This document shows, piece after piece, positions 1-9,026 of a stretch of 64,000 nucleotides of DNA (its first letter is position 1; each line of letters opens with the position of its first letter). Source of the DNA: Halomarinibacterium sp041392125 (lineage in GTDB: Bacteria; Bacteroidota; Bacteroidia; Flavobacteriales; Flavobacteriaceae). The translations under genes were made by a program, and so were the position numbers. Below the pieces are notes generated by a model. That model worked only from the letters and a program-made list of their open reading frames with translations, searched no databases and was not told where the DNA came from. Where the stretch lies: the NCBI GenBank assembly GCA_041392125.1, contig JAWKMR010000009.1, forward strand, positions 97,375-161,374. Reading direction: 5' to 3'.

Positions 1-317
1 GAGATATTATGGGAATGATGGGCAAGCTAAAAGAAACCCAAGCCAAAGTGGAAGCTACAAAACAGCGCCTCAATACGGTATTGATTGACGAAAAAAGTAC
101 CGATGAGCTAATCCATATTACTATAACTGCAAATCGGGAAATTAAGACAATCTCAATTAATGATGAACTTTTAAAAGACAAAGAGCAACTGGAAGATTAT
201 CTCATACTTACACTGAATAAGGCCATTGAAAAAGCAACTAAAATTCATGAAACCGAAATAGCAGCAGTAGCAAAAGAGGGAATGCCAAACATTCCGGGAT
301 TGGATTTGTTTAAATAG
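1..317 (+). CDS. YbaB/EbfC family nucleoid-associated protein (5' end missing)
   Basis: Small DNA-binding protein of the YbaB/EbfC family, which forms homodimers and coats the nucleoid. The readable part starts with codons for G-D-I-M-G-M-M-G-K-L-K, and the family usually begins M-F-G-D-x-M-G-M-M. The true start therefore lies a few codons before base 1, and the ATG at 9 is internal. A long charged N-terminal helix (KETQAKVEATKQRL) is followed by a beta-rich centre and a C-terminal helix ending PGLDLFK. No dnaX or recR partner is visible because the window begins here. Family call from residue pattern; the function of this copy is inferred. Confidence 0.85.
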   Translation, partial: DIMGMMGKLKETQAKVEATKQRLNTVLIDEKSTDELIHITITANREIKTISINDELLKDKEQLEDYLILTLNKAIEKATKIHETEIAAVAKEGMPNIPGLDLFK

Positions 318-411
318 AAATTGTTAATCTCCCTCAAAATAGGTTGCTTAAATTGAAAAAAAGTTCGATATTTAAGCAGTAAACCTAATGTGTAATCCTA
401 AAACCTAAAAT

Positions 412-732
412 ATGTTTGAATTAAAGAAAAGTGGAGACCAATATCACTTTGTTTTAAAAGCTGGAAATGGTCAGGTTATTTTATCCAGCCAGATGTATGC
501 CTCAAAGGCTTCTGCTTTAAATGGTATCGAATCTGTTAAGAAAAATGCCGGGAATGAGAATGCCTGGGAAACTAAAACTGCTAAAAATGGCAAGTTTCAC
601 TTCAATTTAAAATCTACTAACGGACAAATTGTAGGTAGTAGCCAAATGTATGCTGACGAAGCCGGAATGAAAAACGGAATTGCATCTGTACAAAAAAATG
701 CCCCCGGAGCCGAGGTTAAAGAAGTAGAATAA
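412..732 (+). CDS. YegP-like DUF1508 protein, two tandem repeats
   Basis: A 106-residue protein made of two DUF1508 units, about residues 9-50 and 60-100. Each carries the family signature of a beta-strand pair (YHFVLKAGNGQVI, FHFNLKSTNGQIV), the SSQMY turn and an NGI-x-SV-x-KNA helix. DUF1508/UPF0339 proteins such as E. coli YegP are small cytoplasmic proteins without an agreed biochemical role. The gene stands alone between ybaB and a convergent threonine aldolase gene and ends just before a strong terminator. Length and fold match the family; no function is claimed. Confidence 0.85.
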   Translation: MFELKKSGDQYHFVLKAGNGQVILSSQMYASKASALNGIESVKKNAGNENAWETKTAKNGKFHFNLKSTNGQIVGSSQMYADEAGMKNGIASVQKNAPGAEVKEVE

Positions 733-745
733 ATGTTTGTTATTC

Positions 746-777
746 AAAAAAAAGTCCCACCGGTGGGGCTTTTTTTA
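746..777. terminator. Bidirectional rho-independent terminator
   Basis: A run of A, then the stem AGTCCCACC/GGTGGGGCT with one G-T wobble, then a run of T. It sits between the convergent DUF1508 gene and the threonine aldolase gene, whose stop codon lies at its edge, so it can serve both strands. Confidence 0.85.
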
Positions 778-1800
778 TGCCGGGTAGTTTTGAAGAATAC
801 CTAAAAGTAATTGGTGCATTTCGCTGGTATAATCCAAATGAGTTACGATACGAAGTTTCCCTTGCCCCATACTGCTTATCTTTACACCTTTCCCTTCTAA
901 ACCTTTTAGAAATGCTTGTTCTGAAACTGATTCCTTTAGATAAAAGATAACAATATTAGTTTCGGTGGGTTCTACTTTAGCTATATAATCTAGGTTTGAA
1001 AGGGTTTCTGCAATTTCTTTCGCTCTTGTATGATCCTCTTTCAATTGCTCTAAATGATGGTCTAGGGCATATAATCCGGCAGCAGCTATATACCCTACCT
1101 GACGCATTCCTCCGCCCAAAACTTTACGCACCCGCATGGCATTTTTCATAGCGTCTTTAGTGCCAATCAAGACCGTCCCTAAAGGGGTTCCCAATCCTTT
1201 ACTAAAACACAGCGAAATAGTATCGAACAACGCTCCATATTGCTTGGGGTCTTCCTTTTTTTCAATAATGGCATTCCACAAACGAGCGCCATCAAGATGA
1301 TATTTCAAGCCATGGGTTTCGCAAACGTGTTTTATTTCTTTGAGGGTTTCAATATCATAACAGGCACCGCCTCCTTTATTGGTGGTATTTTCAATACATA
1401 CCAAAGAGGTTAACGGACTATGATAAAAATCGGGTGGATTGATAGCACGTTCCACATCGCTGGCAGAAATCATTCCTCTTTCGCCTCCAATAAGTTTACA
1501 AGAAACGCCGCTATTAAAAGAAACTCCCCCTCCTTCATAGTTATATACGTGCGCCCATTCATGGCAAATGAGTTGTTCTCCGGGCTGGGTGTGTAGTTTT
1601 ATCGCAGCTTGATTGGCCATACTGCCCGTAGGAAAAAATAGCGCTTGTTCTGCGCCAAACATAGCGGCTACTCGCACTTCCAAAGCATTTACTGTTGGGT
1701 CTTCTTTATATACGTCATCACCTACGTGGGCGTGATACATAGCCTCCAACATCCCTTGGGTAGGTTTGGTTACGGTATCGCTTCGTAAATCTATAATCAC
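775..1800 (-). CDS. Low-specificity L-threonine aldolase family, PLP-dependent
   Basis: PLP enzyme of the threonine aldolase/beta-eliminating lyase family, which cleaves L-threonine or L-allo-threonine to glycine and acetaldehyde. Recognisable marks are the start MIIDLRSDTVTKPT, GDDVYKEDPTVNALE (about 27-42), the EWAH histidine near 84 expected to stack on the cofactor ring, HLDGARLWNA (about 168-177) and the PLP lysine in CFSKGLGTPLG (K201). The 341-residue length is normal. It is the last gene of a probable minus-strand group, 9 bp after a small secreted protein and downstream of a metalloprotease. Exact stereospecificity cannot be read from the sequence. Confidence 0.9.
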   Translation of the reverse strand: MIIDLRSDTVTKPTQGMLEAMYHAHVGDDVYKEDPTVNALEVRVAAMFGAEQALFFPTGSMANQAAIKLHTQPGEQLICHEWAHVYNYEGGGVSFNSGVSCKLIGGERGMISASDVERAINPPDFYHSPLTSLVCIENTTNKGGGACYDIETLKEIKHVCETHGLKYHLDGARLWNAIIEKKEDPKQYGALFDTISLCFSKGLGTPLGTVLIGTKDAMKNAMRVRKVLGGGMRQVGYIAAAGLYALDHHLEQLKEDHTRAKEIAETLSNLDYIAKVEPTETNIVIFYLKESVSEQAFLKGLEGKGVKISSMGQGKLRIVTHLDYTSEMHQLLLGILQNYPA

Positions 1801-1809
1801 TGAAAAAAA

Positions 1810-2421
1810 TTATTGTCTGGTGAAGGTAAGTTTTTGAAGGGTCTCGTCTGCAAAATTGCTAACAATGACTAAGCTTAACGCATGATTATAATCGTAATTC
1901 AAATTTTTTCCGTCGCTATCATTACTAATATCAAACAAATTAAAACTTTTTGTCACAACATCCTCCGAACTTTTAAAACTAAGACTTCTGAAACAAGGCT
2001 GCACTTCTTTTCTAAGTTCGGGTTTCCCGGTATAGGTTTCGGATTTATATGGTTTTACTTCTTCGTTTTCTATGGTAGAAAGGTTTTCAAAAGCAAGGTA
2101 TAGAACTTCATTGTTAGGAAGTTCTATAGATTGATAGAGCCCACAATTATCTATTTTCTTAACAAAAGGAGTACCATCGGCCTCTTCCCAAAAAATATAC
2201 ACTTCATAATAGGTGTCTCGCGTAGTACACATTTTTCCATCAATAAGAAACATTTCAATTCTTCCCGAACAATAATGCTTGGTAGCCATGTAAGAGGGAA
2301 TTTCTCGCTCTTGCAATTTGTTGGTAAACTCCCGGGTTAATTGATCTACATAAGCTTCATCATTTTGAGAAAAACTCAAAGTCATCGTCAAGAGACATCC
2401 TAAAAGTAACAGTCTTTTCAT
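1810..2421 (-). CDS. Small secreted protein, unknown function
   Basis: A 203-residue protein with a clear signal peptide (MKRLLLLGCLLTMTLSFSQ, cleavage expected near 19-20), so probably periplasmic or surface exposed. The mature part contains HYCSGRIEMFLIDGKMC and a later single-cysteine stretch (VQPCFRSLSF), which could allow disulfides. I do not recognise a named family. It lies 9 bp upstream of the threonine aldolase gene and 45 bp downstream of the metalloprotease gene, suggesting co-transcription but no obvious shared pathway. Confidence 0.65.
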   Translation of the reverse strand: MKRLLLLGCLLTMTLSFSQNDEAYVDQLTREFTNKLQEREIPSYMATKHYCSGRIEMFLIDGKMCTTRDTYYEVYIFWEEADGTPFVKKIDNCGLYQSIELPNNEVLYLAFENLSTIENEEVKPYKSETYTGKPELRKEVQPCFRSLSFKSSEDVVTKSFNLFDISNDSDGKNLNYDYNHALSLVIVSNFADETLQKLTFTRQ

Positions 2422-2466
2422 AGGTGAGGTATTAATTTTGTAGTGCTAAGGTACGTAAAGAAGTTC

Positions 2467-4875
2467 TTAAAATCCGGTATCACATTGAAAACTTCCTATG
2501 GGACTACCATCGGGTATTTTGGGAACTTCGGTTTGTTTAAAATCATCCGGGTCATCTTCAAAAATAGCTATTTCAACCAATAGTTGTTTTGCAAAAGAAG
2601 ATTTTTCCTTTTTTAATTTGGAGGCAATTTCATCAATGGTTTCCAAACACAATCCTTTTACCTGGGGTAGCGCATCTTTATGTAAAGACAAAACAAATAA
2701 TTGCTGAAGGGTTTGATACTGAATCATGTGCTGTACTTCTTTTTCATAAGCCGAATTAGTTTCGGCAGCAAAAATAGCGTCTGTTAAATTTTCCAAGACT
2801 TCCTCAAATCCTAAATTAGTAGGCTGAAGGGCTTTTTGTTGAATTAATCGATTGGTTCGTTGAGGATGCAATAACAAACTAAGAGTCATATCACTGGCCG
2901 TAGCTGCTGCACCCAGCGCATCAAATGCCACCCCCATATCACTTTTAAACGATTCACGAGTTCTTCCGTAACCAAAGGCTCGCGGCGGAAACAATAGCAG
3001 CTGTGCTTCCGGAATGGCGAGTTGTTTCGCTGAAAGTGTTTTTAAAACCGAAGTCAATGCTTTTTGCTGTTCAAATTTGGGGAGGTAGTCATGTTGTTTC
3101 CCGGCATAGCCCTTAACCAGGTAATCATAATCCATTCCTCCTATCAGTTTAACCGAAGCTTCAGTTTGGTAACGGTGTAAAAAATACAACGGTGCAAATA
3201 CATCTTCTAACACAGTATACGGCTCTCCGGTGCGAATATTATCCTCCGAAAAATTACGAATGGCTACTTCCCGTATCTTCAAAATAGTTTCCAATTCATC
3301 CGAAGCACTCGCCCCGTTATCCCATAAATGGGCTTTGCCATGAGCACCTCCCGTTGCGCGCGCATCACTATCAGTAATATACCGTAAGCCATTGGCAAAA
3401 GCGCCTTCCAAAAGGGCTTTTAAGTAGGTGTTTTCATCTCCGTTGGGAGCATCACCATAACTATACGCAACGGTAACCTTGTCCCACTCACCTATTCCAA
3501 CCGCATACGCATTTTTTAAATCTATTTGTCCCTGTATCAATGCCAATGTGGGATGCGGATAATCCATAACGCTCGCTCTGTTGTTGGTGCTGGCTGCAAA
3601 ATTATGCGAAAACCCCAACGTGTGCCCCACTTCGTGAGCAGACAATTGCCGAATACGAGCCAAGGCCATTTCCAGCATGGGTGCATAGGCCTCATCAGAA
3701 ACCGCAAAAGGTTTATTCAGCAATGCTTGTGCAATCATAAAATCCTGACGAATCCGCAAACTTCCCAAACTCACATGCCCTTTAATAATTTCACCGGTTC
3801 GGGGGTCATTAATGGTACTGCCATAACTCCAACCTCTGGTAGAACGATGCACCCATTGTATCACATTGTAACGCACATCCATAGGGTCTGCGTCTTCAGG
3901 GAGTAATTTCACCTGAAAGGCATCTTTGTAACCTATAGCTTCAAACGCTTGATTCCACCAACGGGCTCCTTCCAGTAATGCCGAACGCACCGGTTCCGGA
4001 GCTCCGGGATCTAAATAATAAATAATAGGCTCCTTTGCTTCACTTACAGCAGCCGTGGGATCTTTCTTCTCCAAACGATGGCGCGTAATAAATTGTTTTG
4101 TAATAGCTTCCTGAACGGGGGTTGCATAATCCATGTAACTCATAGGATACGATCCACAGCGAGGGTCAAACTCACGGGGTTGGTAGCCTGCTTCGGGAAG
4201 TTCCACAAAACTATGGTGCTGTATCACAGAAATACTTTGCGGATTAGGGGCCACACTGCGTAAATTCCAACCTTCCGAATCTCCGACATAGGTTAACAAG
4301 CTTTCAAACTCCACATTCTTCGGAAAAGCCTTGGTGCGCTCCATCCAGATCGTATTTCGGGATTTTTCCAGCTTATAGGTACCCTGTTTGTTTTGCTTAA
4401 GGGTTTGCGCAACCTGATGGGCATCTTCCATTAAAAAAGGAGATAAATCCACTAAATAAATATCATTTTTAGTTTCTTTTATTTCAAAACCGAACAATAC
4501 CGAACGAGCAAAAGCTTCTTCTATGGAACGCTTTTCAAGCACATTATCGGTATTCGCACGATAATTTACATTAGGTTGCAATAATAGAATCTTGTTTCCG
4601 CTTTTCAGAAACTTCACCACGTCTCCTCCGCCCAACTGTCCGCGATCCAGCCCAATATCATTAGAGCCTAATCCGGTACGTAAGGAATGCACATACAAAA
4701 ACTCTTTGTCCAGTTTCGATTTGGGAATCTCCAAGAAGATACTTCCTTCATCTTCAGCGTAGTAAAAAGTAAAGAACCCGGTAAATGTTTGTAGATTTTT
4801 CTTTCCTTCCAAAAATTGTGTATAGCCAGTATGTATTCCGAAGAAAAAAATAAGCAGTAAAAAAAGTTTTCTCAT
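2467..4875 (-). CDS. Secreted zinc metalloprotease, HExxHxxGxxH type (DUF5117/DUF4953-like)
   Basis: Large exported metalloprotease of about 802 residues. The start MRKLFLLLIFFFGIHTGYTQ (ATG at 4875) gives a clean signal peptide; an in-frame ATG five codons upstream would spoil it, so I use 4875. Around residue 414 of this protein is HEVGHTLGFSH, the metzincin-type zinc site HExxHxxGxxH with three histidine ligands and the catalytic glutamate. The N-terminal half (FTFYYAEDEGSIFLEIPKSKLDKEFLYV and onwards) matches the DUF5117/5118 type architecture common in Bacteroidota proteases of unknown substrate. It heads a possible three-gene minus-strand group. Confidence 0.88.
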   Translation of the reverse strand: MRKLFLLLIFFFGIHTGYTQFLEGKKNLQTFTGFFTFYYAEDEGSIFLEIPKSKLDKEFLYVHSLRTGLGSNDIGLDRGQLGGGDVVKFLKSGNKILLLQPNVNYRANTDNVLEKRSIEEAFARSVLFGFEIKETKNDIYLVDLSPFLMEDAHQVAQTLKQNKQGTYKLEKSRNTIWMERTKAFPKNVEFESLLTYVGDSEGWNLRSVAPNPQSISVIQHHSFVELPEAGYQPREFDPRCGSYPMSYMDYATPVQEAITKQFITRHRLEKKDPTAAVSEAKEPIIYYLDPGAPEPVRSALLEGARWWNQAFEAIGYKDAFQVKLLPEDADPMDVRYNVIQWVHRSTRGWSYGSTINDPRTGEIIKGHVSLGSLRIRQDFMIAQALLNKPFAVSDEAYAPMLEMALARIRQLSAHEVGHTLGFSHNFAASTNNRASVMDYPHPTLALIQGQIDLKNAYAVGIGEWDKVTVAYSYGDAPNGDENTYLKALLEGAFANGLRYITDSDARATGGAHGKAHLWDNGASASDELETILKIREVAIRNFSEDNIRTGEPYTVLEDVFAPLYFLHRYQTEASVKLIGGMDYDYLVKGYAGKQHDYLPKFEQQKALTSVLKTLSAKQLAIPEAQLLLFPPRAFGYGRTRESFKSDMGVAFDALGAAATASDMTLSLLLHPQRTNRLIQQKALQPTNLGFEEVLENLTDAIFAAETNSAYEKEVQHMIQYQTLQQLFVLSLHKDALPQVKGLCLETIDEIASKLKKEKSSFAKQLLVEIAIFEDDPDDFKQTEVPKIPDGSPIGSFQCDTGF

Positions 4876-4928
4876 AAAGTTGCCTCCCAATATTTTACGG
4901 GTTAAATCTATTAAATTTCTTTGAAAGT

Positions 4929-4959
4929 GTTTCGGATTAAAGCGATAATCCTATTTTTG
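4929..4959 (+). promoter_or_regulatory. Probable prfB promoter
   Basis: GTTT at 4929-4932, a gap of 19 bases, then TATTTTTG at 4952-4959. This fits the Bacteroidota sigma-ABfr form (TTTG-N19-TAnnTTTG) except for one base in the -33 box. The expected leader to the ATG at 4980 is about 17 nt. Confidence 0.55.
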
Positions 4960-4979
4960 CATAAATATCAAATTCCTAT

Positions 4980-6087
4980 ATGACCACTACCGATCAACTA
5001 AAAGATCTTAGAAATCGCCTGGATGCGTTAAGGAGGTATCTTTGACGTAGATGGTAAAAAAATAACCATCGCCAACGACGAGGAAAAAACCTTCGATCCC
5101 AATTTCTGGAACAAACCCCAAGAGGCTGAGGCCTTTATGAAACAACTCCGCACCCTAAAAAAATGGGTGGAAGACTACGAAAAAGCAACTTCCTTAACTG
5201 AAGAAGCCGAAATTCTCTTTGAATTTTTTAAAGAAGGCGAAGGCACCCCGGAGCAAGTGGATGCGGCTTTTAACAAGGCGGAAGAGGCTACAGAAGCGCT
5301 CGAATTCCGAAATATGCTCAGCAGCGAAGGCGATGACCTTTCTGCCGTGTTGCAAATCACCGCAGGGGCCGGCGGTACCGAAAGCTGCGACTGGGCCAGT
5401 ATGCTCATGCGTATGTACCTTATGTGGGCCGAAAAGAACGACTACAAAGTAAAAGAACTCAATTTTCAAGCAGGAGATGTGGCAGGAGTAAAAACGGTAA
5501 CCCTCGAAATTGAAGGTGAGTTTGCTTTTGGTTGGTTAAAAGGGGAAAACGGGGTACACCGTTTGGTACGTATTTCCCCTTTTGATAGTAATGCCAAACG
5601 CCATACCAGCTTTGCCAGTGTCTATGTCTATCCCTTAGCCGACGATAGTATTGAAATAGACATTAACCCTGCCGATATTTCCTGGGATTTTGCCCGTAGT
5701 AGCGGTGCCGGGGGGCAAAATGTGAATAAGGTGGAAACCAAAGCCATTTTAACCCACCACCCCAGCGGCATTATTATTCACAATAGTGAAACCCGATCTC
5801 AATTGGAAAACCGGGAAAAGGCCATGCAAATGCTAAAGTCGCAGTTGTATGAGATTGAACTTCGTAAACAACAAGCCCAACGCGATGAGATTGAAGCCGG
5901 GAAAATGGCGATTGAATGGGGTAGCCAGATACGCAATTACGTACTTCACCCCTACAAACTCATTAAAGACGTGCGCACCCAACACGAAACGGGCAATACC
6001 GATGCCGTGCTGGATGGTGATTTAGACGGGTTCCTAAAAGCCTATCTCATGATGACCGGGCAGGGAGAAAAAAGCAGCGAACTTTAA
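4980..6087 (+). CDS. prfB: Peptide chain release factor 2, programmed +1 frameshift
   Basis: RF2 releases the peptide at UGA and UAA codons. The frame opens at ATG 4980 (MTTTDQLKDLRNRLDALRRYL), reaches CTT TGA C at 5040-5046, and must skip T5043 to continue as GAC (5044 onwards), giving about 368 residues. The stop recognition tripeptide SPF is near 199-201 and the catalytic GGQ near 244-246, close to their E. coli positions. An AGGAGG lies three bases before the slippery CTT, as in classic prfB autoregulation. Low RF2 lets the ribosome shift and make RF2; high RF2 terminates at the in-frame UGA. An unaware annotation would start at the internal ATG 5137 and lose 52 residues. Confidence 0.97.
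5031..5046 (+). promoter_or_regulatory. prfB frameshift site with SD-like stimulator
   Basis: AGGAGG (5031-5036), TAT, the slippery CTT codon (5040-5042), then the in-frame UGA (5043-5045) followed by C. The C after UGA makes a weak termination context. This element senses RF2 level. Confidence 0.95.
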
Positions 6088-6157
6088 TTTACGTATAAGT
6101 ACGTAGTGACAAATCGCTTATTTTCAGCTACTTTCGGGTATCATAAAGAGTCCGACT

Positions 6158-7822
6158 ATGAACACCATTCGCTTTTCCCGAACGCTTGCAGTCCTAAGCA
6201 CTGTGAGCCTATTCCTGCTGCTGTTTGCAGGATGCAAAAATCCTTCCACTAATAAAGCGTCCACCTCTGTGGACGCCGAAACCACCTCGCAAGTGCACGT
6301 AGCCTTTGCAGGAGGGGGGTGGAGAGCCCATACCGCACATTCGGCTTGGGTGATTTCACTATTGAATAACGGCCAATACACCCTAATCGATGCCTTTGCC
6401 AACGTAGGCACCGTTTCCTCCAACTCGGGCGGAAGCTGGTTTAGTACTATGCTCTTTTACTCTCAAGACTTTGTGAACGATATCCAGGCACCCAATGCAT
6501 ACAGCACCTGGCCCTCTACCGGATGGATCGGAAAACAACGAAACCTCTTTGATGCCGTAACCGCCTGCGACGATGAACCGGACGGCATCTACCTGGAATG
6601 TGTGTTCGATTACTACACCAATACCAACTATACCGGGGGAACCCTTTGGAAATTGTTGGTAGAAAGTCTGGTCTATAAAGATTACAATTTGGGGACTACC
6701 CTGCTAAGCGACCCGCATCAGTCATGGGCAGCCGATAAAAACCTATTGTTGGCCTCTTCGTTGTTAACCAATGCGGTGGTGCTGAATCGGGACGATACCG
6801 TTTGGAAAAACCACAACTATTATCAGGCGTGCCTTTCGCCCGATACGCCCATCCTCAACGGCGACTCGGGTTCTTCCTGCACCACGGCACGACCCCCCGA
6901 TGTAACCCCTGCCACCTTTTCCAGTATCCCGAATACTTCAAGCTATGTTGCTTCCCCTTTCTTTGCGGCCCTACAACCCAATACCCAGGCGAGTACTTTT
7001 AACCTGGGCTACACCTCCGATTATGTGGTATCCACTCCTCCACAATATGCCGAAACGGTCACCCTACCTCTCGCCAACGACAGTGTCCCTGTGATGACCG
7101 CTGCCGCCGCTTCCAGTGCTGCTTCGGGCTTTGGGGCCAGTGAGCATATTACGGGTTTGTTCGACCTTTCGTATCTGTTCGAGGACGATGCCCTTAGCTT
7201 TAGCCTGCAAAACAATACGGTTGCCTATATGGACCTGAATGGGATGGCCTTACAGGACCTGGCTTCTAATGTCACGGTACGTTTGGCCGATGGCGGTTCG
7301 GTAGACAATGCCGCCGTGGCGCAATTGGTGCGTTCATTACAACTCAACAACCAGGACCAAGGTTTTAACATTGTAGCGTTTGACAATGTATCGTCCATTA
7401 CCCAACCCACGGGCGGAGCGAATGTGGGCATTGATATAGCCAGTTTGTTTGGTTATCCCGATCCCTTATGCGTAAATTTAAAACTTACCGAGTACTGCAT
7501 CACCACGCCGGACTTGCAGATTTTTGAAGCCACTCCACTATACAGCACTCCGGCCACCTGGAGTTATCCCGAGGGCAAAAATGAGTTGGTGTATACGGCC
7601 TACCAAGTCACCACTTTGGCCAACCCGGCGATGGGGATTACGGCAGGCTCCACAGGCACCTTACATGCCTTTACCTGCTCCTACCCTACAGCCGCCACGG
7701 CACCACTGGATGGCGATACCAATTTTGATGCCTATGCGGCCATGTTTACCTTTATTAATGCCGGATTAAACGACCCTAAGAACGGCGGGATGTACTATTT
7801 AAAAACGGCGATGGGGTTGTAG
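6158..7822 (+). CDS. Patatin/cPLA2-like lipoprotein hydrolase (putative phospholipase)
   Basis: A 554-residue lipoprotein: signal peptide then lipobox LFAGC with the lipidated cysteine at 26. The mature start has AFAGGGWRAHTAHSAW (about 49-64), a Gly-rich oxyanion loop, followed by SSNSGGSW (S90 as candidate nucleophile) and, much later, LADGGSVDNAAVAQLV (D378 as candidate dyad aspartate). This three-motif order is that of the patatin/cytosolic phospholipase A2 superfamily. The protein would act at the outer membrane or cell surface on lipid esters. Its codons are clearly more G+C rich than the AT-rich genes that follow. Substrate is unknown; a catalytically altered member is possible because the first Gly of GxSxG is Ser here. 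Confidence 0.65.
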   Translation: MNTIRFSRTLAVLSTVSLFLLLFAGCKNPSTNKASTSVDAETTSQVHVAFAGGGWRAHTAHSAWVISLLNNGQYTLIDAFANVGTVSSNSGGSWFSTMLFYSQDFVNDIQAPNAYSTWPSTGWIGKQRNLFDAVTACDDEPDGIYLECVFDYYTNTNYTGGTLWKLLVESLVYKDYNLGTTLLSDPHQSWAADKNLLLASSLLTNAVVLNRDDTVWKNHNYYQACLSPDTPILNGDSGSSCTTARPPDVTPATFSSIPNTSSYVASPFFAALQPNTQASTFNLGYTSDYVVSTPPQYAETVTLPLANDSVPVMTAAAASSAASGFGASEHITGLFDLSYLFEDDALSFSLQNNTVAYMDLNGMALQDLASNVTVRLADGGSVDNAAVAQLVRSLQLNNQDQGFNIVAFDNVSSITQPTGGANVGIDIASLFGYPDPLCVNLKLTEYCITTPDLQIFEATPLYSTPATWSYPEGKNELVYTAYQVTTLANPAMGITAGSTGTLHAFTCSYPTAATAPLDGDTNFDAYAAMFTFINAGLNDPKNGGMYYLKTAMGL

Positions 7823-7908
7823 TTTTTTGTATCTTTAGAAAGAAATAAAACAGAGTTTATCCTCTTTTAACATACAGTAAAACCATCATAAAAATTAGCA
7901 TATAACGA

Positions 7909-7918
7909 GTTGGCTGTA
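7909..7918 (+). other. Cassette-boundary-like core site GTTGGCTGTA
   Basis: Ten bases, GTTGGCTGTA, 19 bases before the DUF4062 start codon. They are the exact reverse complement of TACAGCCAAC at 9027-9036, just after that gene. The GTT/AAC polarity is that of integron core sites. The sequence to its left lacks the GCCCGGACC block found at the two later junctions, as would be expected for a first, attI-like junction. Confidence 0.45.
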
Positions 7919-7937
7919 ATTAAAAACAACACAAAGA

Positions 7938-9020
7938 ATGAAACCAAGAATATTTTTAAGTTCAACATATTTTGATTTAAAGCACGTAAGAGAAAGACTT
8001 GAAAGGTTTATCGAAAATTACTATTTCGAACCAGTCTTGTTTGAGAGCGACAATGTTGTTTTTGAACACAATAAACCTCTTGACATATCTTGTTATAACG
8101 AAGTTAAATTATGCCATATGATGGTATTAATAATTGGAGGAAGATATGGTTCTATAATATCCGGAGAAAACATTGAAGAGAAAAAACAATCTTACAATAA
8201 TGAATACGTATCAATAACAAGAAAGGAATTTGAAACTGCTCAAAAACTTAATATTCCGATATTCATATTTGTTGAAAAAAATGTTTATGCTGAATTCCAT
8301 ACCTACAATAAAAATAAAGCCTTTTTTGACAAAGAAAACAACTTCAAATTCGCTCACGTAGATGATATTAATGTTTTTAGGTTTATTAACTTAATCAAAG
8401 GAATAGCCATAAAGACATTTGAAAAAGTAGAAGATATTGAAGGATATTTAGGCAATCAAATTGCTGGTATGCTCTACTTGTACTTACAACAACTTCAGGA
8501 TAATAAAGAAGATGAAAAAATTCTTGATTCAGTTTCTGAATTAAAAAGTATATCAAAAAGAATGAATGAAATGCTTGTAGCTGTTGGTAAAAATGTGATA
8601 CAAGATAACGGCTTTGATGATGTTTTATTTAAGCAAAATGAAATATTAGTTGAGTTTTTTGTTGACCAATTTACAGACAATATTAGATTTAAAAATAATT
8701 ATGATATTACAGAACCCGAACTAAAAAAAGTGATTCAGCTCTGTATGAATACAATTCTAAATCCAGATTTCATTTTATCATTGGAGAATAAAGACTTTGA
8801 CTTTATTTGGCCAAAAGTTGACGATAAAGAATTAGAATTCAAAAATGAAATTTTAGAAATAAACAAAGCTTTACAGATTGAAAACTTTAATTATTATAAA
8901 ATCTATTCAAACTATAAAAAAATAGCTTTGATAATTAAAGAGGATAAAAGATTAGAAAAATTACTAAGGGAAAAACTATCTAGAGACTTGAGTCTTGAAA
9001 TTATAGGTCTTCCCTTCTAA
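7938..9020 (+). CDS. DUF4062 domain protein
   Basis: A 360-residue protein starting MKPRIFLSSTYFDLKHVRERL, the hallmark of DUF4062. Its later conserved stretch CYNEVKLCHMMVLIIGGRYGS and SITRKEFETA (about 56-105) also fits. DUF4062 modules are TIR/SLOG-like and are often joined to effector or NTPase domains in bacterial defence and signalling proteins. Here the domain covers about the first 140 residues and is followed by an uncharacterised, Lys/Asn-rich helical C-terminal half without a recognisable NTPase. The gene is very AT-rich, stands alone, and is bracketed by a 10-bp inverted repeat, consistent with a mobile cassette. Function unknown. Confidence 0.75.
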   Translation: MKPRIFLSSTYFDLKHVRERLERFIENYYFEPVLFESDNVVFEHNKPLDISCYNEVKLCHMMVLIIGGRYGSIISGENIEEKKQSYNNEYVSITRKEFETAQKLNIPIFIFVEKNVYAEFHTYNKNKAFFDKENNFKFAHVDDINVFRFINLIKGIAIKTFEKVEDIEGYLGNQIAGMLYLYLQQLQDNKEDEKILDSVSELKSISKRMNEMLVAVGKNVIQDNGFDDVLFKQNEILVEFFVDQFTDNIRFKNNYDITEPELKKVIQLCMNTILNPDFILSLENKDFDFIWPKVDDKELEFKNEILEINKALQIENFNYYKIYSNYKKIALIIKEDKRLEKLLREKLSRDLSLEIIGLPF

Positions 9021-9026
9021 AATAAC

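Noticed and set aside
775..4875. Plus-strand reading frames across the minus-strand metalloprotease and secreted-protein genes
   Set aside because: Shadow frames of real minus-strand genes, with no start context or family resemblance.
5137..6087. prfB starting at the internal ATG 5137
   Set aside because: Loses the N-terminal domain; the +1 frameshift model restores the normal RF2 length.
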